This document shows positions 56,545 through 64,000 of a DNA stretch of 64,000 nt, piece by piece. How positions within the stretch are numbered: position 1 is the stretch's first letter; each line of letters opens with the position of its first letter. The DNA lies in the NCBI RefSeq assembly GCF_901709675.1, contig NC_051097.1:6550039-6614038 (forward strand), in the 5' to 3' direction. This DNA is from Syngnathus acus. Lineage: Eukaryota > Chordata > Actinopteri > Syngnathiformes > Syngnathidae. The notes beneath the pieces are model-generated. The model was not told the DNA's origin. It saw only the letters and a program-made list of their open reading frames with translations, and made no database searches. Both the position numbers and the translations under genes were made by a program.

Positions 56545-57505
56545 ATGGCGTCCAAGAAGCTGGCCGTCCTGCTGGTTGTTCTGTCCTGCATTGAGAGTTG
56601 TCTGTCCACCTCATGCGTGGTGGACAGCTTTTCCGTCAAACAGGACTTTGATCCCAAGAGGGTAAGTATATCTGTAAAGGCTTCACAGATGGGAAAGAAA
56701 GAATAAGGAAATCCTTGACTGATTAATCTTCTGCATCGTTCAGTATGCCGGAAAGTGGTACGCTCTACAGAAGAAGGATCCAGAAGGCTTGTTCCTGCAG
56801 GACAACATCTCGGCCGAGTACACCATCGATGATGACGGAAGCATGACGGCGTCCTCCAAAGGACGTGTGACCCTTTTCGGGTTAGTTGGACATTCCGGTT
56901 CTCGGAATTCTGTTGTCTTTTTTTTTTAGACCTTTCAAATGTCAGTCAAAAGATGTAAAATCAGAAATGCTTGGTCACATTCTCTGCAATTTCCGCTAAC
57001 AACCCAGGCTAAACTTAGCTACTAGCCAAAAGAGGAAAAAAAACCCAGAAGAAGTAGAGAAGTTGCTTTTAATACTGAAAATTTCCATTTGCAGCTTCTG
57101 GGTGGTATGCGCCGACATGGCCGCCCAGTACTCCGTCCCTGACCCCGCGACCCCCGGCAAGATGTTCATGAACTACCAGGGACTGGCCAGTTATCTGTCC
57201 AGTGGAGGCAAGTATTAAAAAAAAAAAATGGCGCATCCTCTTGCTCTTTCCTAACAGTACGTGACTCCTAACCTTCTCCAGGTGACAACTACTGGGTGAT
57301 CGACACCGACTACGACAACTACGCCATCACCTACGCCTGCCGCACCGTCAAGGAGGACGGTAGCTGCGATGACGGCTACTCCCTGGTCTTCTCCAGGAAC
57401 CCCCGCGGCCTGCCCCCCGCCATCCAACGCATCGTGCGCCAGAAGCAGGAAGACATCTGCATGGTCGGACAGTTCCAGCCCGTGCTCCAGTCCGGAGCTT
57501 GCTAA
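56545..57505 (+). CDS. rbp4l: Purpurin (retinol-binding protein 4-like, retinal lipocalin)
   Basis: Secreted retinol-binding lipocalin made by photoreceptors, known in chick and fish retina as a cell-adhesion and survival factor. Coding exons: 56545-56661, 56744-56880, 57095-57207, 57282-57505. The 591 nt give 196 aa. Residues 1 to about 22 are a signal peptide. The lipocalin motif GKWYAL (GxW, 42-44) and TDYDNY are present, as are cysteines for the usual disulphides and an NIS sequon at 60-62. The C-terminus QPVLQSGAC is the purpurin end and differs from the serum RBP4 tail. This and the [19 protein letters not shown] block are why I call purpurin and not rbp4. Intron 3 has a GC donor (57,208). 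It is divergent from pde6b. Confidence 0.95.
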
Positions 57506-57642
57506 GAAGGGAAAACCGGGAGTGGACAAGCGAGACGAGGCTTGAAAGCAAGAGTGATGTGAAAAAGAACTGATGTCATAAAACCTTCATACCTGGAGTC
57601 CAAGTTTAGGACGTTCTTCGGTGGTCTGTGAATGAATGTAAC

Positions 57643-57648
57643 ATTAAA
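57643..57648 (+). terminator. rbp4l: Poly(A) signal of rbp4l
   Basis: ATTAAA, the common variant signal, 138 bases past the stop codon. No AATAAA lies nearby. Confidence 0.5.
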
Positions 57649-57659
57649 TATGTTTTTTT

Positions 57660-58750
57660 CTAAAACCAACATCTGTCTTCGTTTTGTGAATGCATGAAAA
57701 TTTGTACCCTGAGGCGCGGAAATGTGCTGAGCTGTTGATCCCTTCTTGATCCCGTAAGAAGCTAGACATGTGTGAAACACAGAACACTAAGGGGATTAAC
57801 TGGTGGTCTGATGTTTTCACACTTTAGTTATGCTAATTCTACGGTAAGCCAAGAGGGTAAGGATCATATTTGTCATTTTGAATGCAGCAGTGGTCGGGTC
57901 TTGCTTTTGGTAACGATAGAAACCATCAGCAGCATATAAAAACATCATCTGGAGCAGTTTAGAATTATGAAAAAAACCCATAATTTAAAGAAAAATTAAT
58001 TCAGAGTGTTAAGTATAACTATCACTCAAAAAAAAAACAGCAAAAAAAATAATGTTGCTGGAACTAAAAAATTCACAGCAAGTTCGATAAAATATTAAGT
58101 ACAGCAAAATATTTTAATTTATGCTAACTAACAATGTTGCCACTAACATCAATAAATTTTAAAGGTGTTCCAACATTACTCTTTCAGCCCCCCCAAAACA
58201 TTTGTGTGTTTTTTTTCCAATGTACCACAAACTGGAAAAAATACATACATATTAATTCCTTAATATCACACATCTTATTAGTATATCTAATGGATAATAG
58301 TGCCTTTGCGTGAAAGATCACGCAGTCAAAATCTGAGTTCTCACATTACGGCTCCGGCGCACAATTTTGCAGGATCTCTGTGTGAAAAAAACTGGTGCTA
58401 TTGATATAGGGGTGAAAGGGCCCCACGTGTAAAAGGGGCTTATTGTGAGTGAGTGGCTGACCGAAACGCTGTGTATTAGCCAACAGGCCAGACTTAAAGA
58501 CTTAAATTAGCTTAGCACTGATGGGATCAACTGTGTGAACTTACTCATCACGAGGAAAGCTTTCATTCTCAAAACAAAAGAATTAGACTGTACTTTTTTT
58601 TTTTTTTTACATTGTGGTAATTCTGGGTGTGGATGTCATCTGTTATTTTAAAACATCAGCAGACCACTTCATCTAATCCGTGATGTTACGCCCTCTTTTG
58701 TCTCCAACTCTGTCTCGTATCACAAATTAGGTTGATGATAAGAGTGCATG
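57660..58750. other. Intergenic region between rbp4l and the keratin gene
   Basis: AT-rich, with short A and T runs. No gene or clear element is seen. The two flanking genes converge here. Confidence 0.5.
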
Positions 58751-58756
58751 ATGTCA

Positions 58757-58762
58757 TTTATT
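58757..58762 (-). terminator. Candidate poly(A) signal of the keratin gene
   Basis: TTTATT on the plus strand (AATAAA on minus), 285 bases past the keratin stop codon. Confidence 0.45.
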
Positions 58763-59046
58763 GAGTGAAACATTAATACAGGATGATTTAAACTTTCTCC
58801 TTGCACGTGCTATGGTAAACTTTGCTACCCGAAGACGTAAATATTTTTTCGGTATTCTTTTGTAAAACGCTTAGTTAGCTGCCCTTTTCACCTAATAATC
58901 TTATTTAAGAATGGTGTTAGCACGCACGGCTATGTTAGAGTACATTTCATAATACAGAAAGACGAATAATGCCCACGGTAATGAATAAAGATTCATATTT
59001 CTCAAATACTTTTTGCTTTTTTTTTATGATCTCCTAAATGCACCTC

Positions 59047-61956
59047 CTATTTCTTGGTTTCTTCGATTTGCTCCACCTCGCTGGATTCATCCACCACTTT
59101 TCCGTTGATCATCGTCTGCGTCACCACTTTGACGATCTTCCTGGTGCGAACATCGGGTTCTTCTGTACACGCAAGCAAAGGACATAAAAGTGAGTGGGGA
59201 TGTTACAATAAGACATTATGACTTACTTTGGATGTGTTGAAGACTAAAAGCGTTTTTCTCAACCTGTCAATAAAATCAGTCATACGTTTAACATGATTAA
59301 ATAATTTATGTTGAATAAAATGACAGTACAGTTTTGTCATTTTGGCTCCATGTAAGAAAAATCTGCACGCATCTAAAATTAATCATCAGTTTCTAAGAAA
59401 TATAATTATTCTTATTAGATAATAACTTTTATTTTTAATTCATTTACTGTCACAGTGTTGCTATTTTGTTTTATAGCTCATACTCACTTTTTGGTGGTGG
59501 CATTTCCTTAAGGCTGGAAATAAAACATAAACTTTCTTAGAACATAAATAAAAATAAAATCGCCACTTAAAAAAATAAAATAAAAGCACAGCATTAGCAT
59601 ACACTAAAAGCTTTTTATAAATACTAATAATTTTTGTAAAGTGAATAAAGTACTTACCTTTCCTCTCCCTCCAGCAGGCGCCTATAGGTAGCGATCTCCA
59701 TCTCCAGGTTCTGTTTGATGCGCAGGAGCTGCTCGTAGTCGGTCTTGGTGCGCTGCATGTCCAAGCGGAGCTGCGAGAGGTCATCTTCCAGCTGGTTCAG
59801 GGTGACCTGCAGACGCTCCATCTCGCCAGCGTACTTGTGATTAGTTTCGCCTAGGTTGCCTTCCAGGGCCGCAACCTGAAGGTGGAGAGATGACATTGGG
59901 TTGTTGTTTTTTTTCATTTTTGACTTTGCCGCGCAGCCAATCACCTGCTTCTGCAAACTCTCCAGCTCCACTTCGAGGTTTTGAAGAAACCGCTGCCTGT
60001 CAACCAACTCGCTCTGGGCACCTCTCAGGGCCTCGTTGTTCTCCTTCACGTCGTTCTGCACCGTCTCCAGCTGAAAAGAACAATAATTACTGGACAACGA
60101 AAAGACACACCAAGCACATGAGCGGACAGCTCCCAGACCTTCTTGCGGTACCAGTTCTCGGCATGTTCCTTGTTTTTCTTGACGATGCTCTCATATTGGA
60201 TCCTCAGTTCAGACAGGACAGCTCCCAGCTCGGGTCCCTGGGCCGAGTCCACCTCCACATTAACCTCATCCCGGGCTATACGAGACTTCATTTGTTCCAG
60301 TTCCTGCAGAAGCAGAGATGTTGCTTTTTCTAATAAATTCAGTGGATGAATAAAATAACTTTTTGACACTATTAAATTGTATTTTGTGCTAATGCATGAG
60401 TCGCACATGTAGAAGAGGTTTAATGAGAACGTGAGAGCATCTGTAGTACATTATTTAGATGTTGCTCATCAATAGATGATGAAGGAGGGCTTAGGTTACC
60501 ATTTGAACAAAGAAAAAAGTCGAGGATCCACATCTTATTCCCGAATAAATTGAACAACTTCTGCAAGTTATTTGCACCGAAAAATGGTAATGTTTTTTTT
60601 TTTTTTAAATTGCATGTCGATAAGGACAGTTTTGTGCTCATAATACGTTTCCTGGCTATAATATATCTCACATAGGCTGAGTGGATAAAAGTGGCTGGCT
60701 TAGCGTAATAAGATCTACCTGCTCTTTGTGTCTGCTGTAACTAAAGGACCCCCCCAAAAGACCACTTTCAGCCACCAAATTAGGTCAGTCAAATATATAT
60801 TGCCTTCTTGCTATTTGAGTGGGAACGAAAATAACCAAAAAACTAAAATAAAAAAAATAAATGTTCTATATTTTTGCATTGACAATATAGTTCCAATACA
60901 GGGCAAATAATGTTTTTACATAAGGATGACTGAACTGGAAACTAAAAGGCGGAGCCCAAAATGACAAACAAGGCACATAGACTACCTCCTCGTGGTTCTT
61001 CCTGAGGAAGTAAAGTTCCTCTTTTAGGCTGTCTAGGTCGCCCCTGAGGGAGGCGATGATCTGGTCGTGGTCGCTCTTTGCCTTCTTCAGGGCCACGCAG
61101 TCTCGCTCCACTGACTGACACATCACCAGTTCAGTCTCCCATCTAATGAAACAGAAGCAGATGTGTCCAGGAAGTATATTTTTGTGTTATCATTAACTAC
61201 TCACTTGATCCTAAAGTCATCAGCAGCCAGCCTGGCGTTATCAATCTCCAACATGAGACGAGCATTTTCCAGGGTCTTCTTCCTCACCTGATAAACATTA
61301 ACAGGAGGTGAATGCGGACTAACTAGACCAAATATGACATCATTTTTATTTCCCTCAGTAAGCAGTGTGCCATCTAGTGGTGATTTGTGCAATTACAACT
61401 GAAAACTAGTTTTTCACTTTTTTTTTTTTTTAATTTATCAATATCTGCTAAGATATAGGAGTCCAGTACTACCTCCTGCTCAACCGCATGAGCCTGGGCC
61501 ATCATGGAGTCAAGGTCATGGCCTTTTGGAATGCGCTCAATCATCACTTGCTTGATCTTCAACTCCAGGTCGGCGTTGGAGTGTTCCAGCGTGTGCACCT
61601 GCGAGGACAAAAAGAGCTCATGCGATCAAAGCGCATCCGTAATATCATATCCACGTCTTCCGCTTGGCTGCTGACCAAAAAGCCTAACACAAGTCTACCT
61701 TGTCCAGGTATTTGGCCAGACGGCTGTTGAGACTCTGCATGGCCTCTTTCTCGTTGGCGTTGTTGCCGTGCAGCCCGTTCAGCTGCAAGCTGGCCGGCCC
61801 GCTGAGGTCATGGCTGATGGACGCCGATCGTGTCAGCTTGCCGCCGCTGGCGAACGGGACGGAAATCCGGGTGCGGCTGGTGTCCATCAGGGAGCGGCTG
61901 GTGAAAGACGGCTGACGGCTTACGGAGTAACCCCGAAGTGACATGCTCGAGGCCAT
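59047..61956 (-). CDS. Type I keratin, K18-like (9 coding exons)
   Basis: Acidic cytoskeletal keratin that pairs with a type II keratin to form intermediate filaments of simple epithelia. Exons in gene order: 61699-61956, 61473-61598, 61205-61287, 60986-61142, 60139-60303, 59945-60070, 59658-59875, 59488-59513, 59047-59162. The 1,275 nt give 424 aa (human K18 430). A Ser/Arg-rich head spans 1-68. The rod begins [19 protein letters not shown] and ends [29 protein letters not shown] is the type I hallmark. The tail has [19 protein letters not shown], like the K18 tail. The 83-, 157- and 126-nt exons match canonical type I keratin exons. The first rod part is split by an extra intron after residue 86. 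Teleosts have several K18-type genes, so no exact symbol is given. Confidence 0.92.
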
Positions 61957-62564
61957 GATGAGGCGCTGTGGTAAAATGATGGACATAAGACATTAGTCAG
62001 ATGTTTACAAAAAAATAGTCATGACTTCCACTGTATGTTATGACATCATAAACTTTCAGGTCTAATCATTTTGCTCTTTCTGTAGGCTGACATTCTCTTT
62101 CCCTGGTGTCGTCTTACTTTCTGTACATTGGACAATTCAACGTATGGATGTAGGACAGTCGGCCTTTGTGTATGTGTGTGGGGGGGGTATAGAGGTTTGT
62201 CCGTGTGCGCTGGCCCGGGTTCCTTTCTCAAGAGAGTTCTAGAGGTGGATTAGCCGTCAAGGGAACCTCTCTGTGTGTCTGTCACTTGATCCTGGCAACG
62301 CGACAGAGGAGCCATCAGGGGACAGACGGACTCCTTGTTCACATGAGAAAATGATGGGCTAAATATGATTCGAGGAGCATTCCGTAACAGAGATAAGCCA
62401 AAGCTTTGTTGGCAGCAAAACACACTTTTGTCTTGATGTAACTGTTTTTTTCAAGCCCTATGTAAGCAGCGACTGAAAAACATGCAATTTTTGTTGTTGT
62501 CACTTGATGCGGCTAGATCATTTTCAAAAGCGAAGACAACAAATAAAAGATGTTTGGAACTTAC

Positions 62565-62684
62565 CAATATGTTCTCAAGATGGACTGGAAACGACAATCG
62601 GGGTGAAGGAGGGCAGCAGGGGATGTGTGCTGCTGATGCTGCAAGGTGAGCTTATATTCAGGTGAGCAGGAAGTGGGCGTGGCC
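62565..62684 (-). promoter_or_regulatory. Keratin core promoter and non-coding exon 1
   Basis: On the minus strand a GC/KLF-type box (GGCCACGCCCAC, 62,673-62,684) is followed by a TATA-like AATATAA (62,652-62,658). A leader exon ends at the donor ATTG/GTAAGT at 62,565/62,564. It would splice to CACAG at 61,966-61,970, nine bases upstream of the ATG. The start site, near 62,620-62,630, is inferred. Confidence 0.6.
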
Positions 62685-62689
62685 TGTAA

Positions 62690-64000
62690 ACAGCAAATGA
62701 AGGTGTTGCGCAATAGAAGGGATTTGCAATGCAATTTAGTTGATTACATTTATTGTTAAAAAAAATTACCTGTGAAATTGTATGAATGTATTTAACATAC
62801 TAAAAATATGCCTTTGCTATTGTTTTAGCAATGTTAGCACGGCAAAGTGTGCTGTCTCGTGTGTCACACCGCTATTGAATGTCTCATCAGTGTTTCACTA
62901 TTGTGGACGCAGACTCCAATTGTAGTTCCCCTCGCATCGCTGTAACTTGAACATCCGTTTCAGTGAATTATTAAACCTGAAGAATGAGGAAACCATGCAC
63001 ACACTGCCATTTAAAAAGTACGTGTTTATAACTGTGGCTGCAGCGGTCTATGCAAATGAGCTGGGTATTGAAGCACGGAGCTCATTTGTTTGCCACAGAA
63101 GCTGATATTACAATTTCAATGAGATGCAAATATCCCACTTCCATCATTTACATCATGACCCTAATCAACATTTTTTGTGTGCGAAAGACAAAAACAGGTT
63201 TGTGGCCTGTGTAGTGATGAGATGATTTGTCTTAAAAGCGGCAGTAGGAAAAAAAAAAAAAAGGGCGCAAATCATGTAGTGATTAAATCTCTTATCATAC
63301 TCAACATGCGCCACTTCACTTTAGGTTATCACACACAATTTTTTTTCCTTTCCTTCTGTTGAGAGAGAAGAAATATGCAGGATAAAAACGAAGGAAATTT
63401 CATTTTGTAAGTAGACTTCAATCGCATGCTATCATATAAATATATTACATATTGAAAGTGAAATGTACAGTCATGACAATATGACAATACGAAAAGTCAG
63501 TCTATTCCATATCAGCAGTTATTTCTCCCTGCCAAAAGAGGGCAGCAACAAGCTACCTTGCCCATCTTATTACATTTTATTACGTTACATTATATCAGAA
63601 TAATAAAGATAATAATAATAATAATAAAAGATTAAGAATGCCCGTTTCCAAAGTACTATTCTGAGATATACAAACTGCTAACTTATAGTGTATGCGCAGT
63701 ACTAAATTGCCTTTAGTATTTATTAATTTAGCAATTAAGTACATTTACTTTAAATATAAATGAGTGTCTGTCCATCAAACTATCGCCCCATCCATGACGG
63801 TACTTTATCTTTCTATATCATCTAGTGCAGTGATTCTATAATGTGGGATGCAGGCTCCCCCTGGTGGTATGCAAAAACAAACTTAAAAAAAAATTCTTAA
63901 AAACACTTCAACTGTAATTACCGTTAACAATACGTTTGCATTTAATTTTTATTAGTTTGTTAATGAAACAGTGGTGTACAATAATATTTAGAATAGTTGG
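62690..64000. other. Gene-free right edge, upstream of the keratin gene
   Basis: No gene is seen. At 63,051-63,130 two octamer motifs (ATGCAAAT) surround a perfect 10-bp inverted repeat, a possible enhancer. A CTCF-like CTGCCAAAAGAGGGCAGCA is at 63,529-63,547 and another, TCCCCCTGGTGGTATG, near 63,856. An AAT microsatellite is at about 63,610-63,628. Confidence 0.5.

Noticed and set aside
59227-59265. Possible extra small keratin exon between 59,162 and 59,488
   Set aside because: Splice-like signals exist, but including it breaks the frame or adds a stop. Direct joining of the flanking exons keeps frame and gives a K18-like tail.

Overview
The window looks like nuclear DNA of a ray-finned (teleost) fish. 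The genes are vertebrate genes with many short introns, GT-AG splice sites and long non-coding stretches. They carry fish-style microsatellites (AC, ATGG, TTTAA), Tc1-like transposon remnants and short inverted-repeat elements. Seven protein genes can be read from start to stop codon. I found no CRISPR array, tRNA, rRNA or prokaryotic element. All exon joins were made by hand from splice signals, reading-frame continuity and family resemblance; no alignment was run.

Layout. (1) 1-19,674 has no recognisable gene. It holds transposon debris (3,078-5,150 and 11,930-12,062), a 125-bp ATGG array, a strong CTCF-like motif and conserved-element-like segments. (2) 19,675-34,730, minus strand: nnt, mitochondrial proton-pumping transhydrogenase, 21 coding exons, with one apparent single-base frameshift in this copy. 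(3) 36,519-39,664, plus: a secreted CCDC80-like protein, 12 exons. (4) 40,515-46,122, plus: fyb1 (ADAP/SLAP-130), immune adaptor, 18 exons. (5) 47,151-48,076, plus: atp5me, ATP synthase subunit e, 4 exons. (6) 48,708-54,087, minus: pde6b, photoreceptor cGMP phosphodiesterase, 23 exons. (7) 56,545-57,505, plus: rbp4l (purpurin), a retinal lipocalin, 4 coding exons and one leader exon. (8) 59,047-61,956, minus: a type I keratin of K18 type, 9 coding exons and one leader exon.

How the genes relate. The gene set is not one pathway. nnt and atp5me both act in the mitochondrial inner membrane. pde6b and rbp4l are both photoreceptor genes and are divergently arranged around about 2.3 kb of shared upstream DNA with CRX/OTX-type motifs. 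atp5me and pde6b are tail to tail, the same neighbourhood as human ATP5ME-PDE6B. The pde6b-rbp4l linkage mirrors human PDE6C-RBP4, which suggests an ancient PDE6-lipocalin gene pair duplicated with the vertebrate genome. I did not find a clearly novel system. The most checkable oddities are the nnt frameshift, the PDE6/RBP4-family pairing, the unusual CaaX end of pde6b, two GC-AG introns and an extra intron in the keratin rod.
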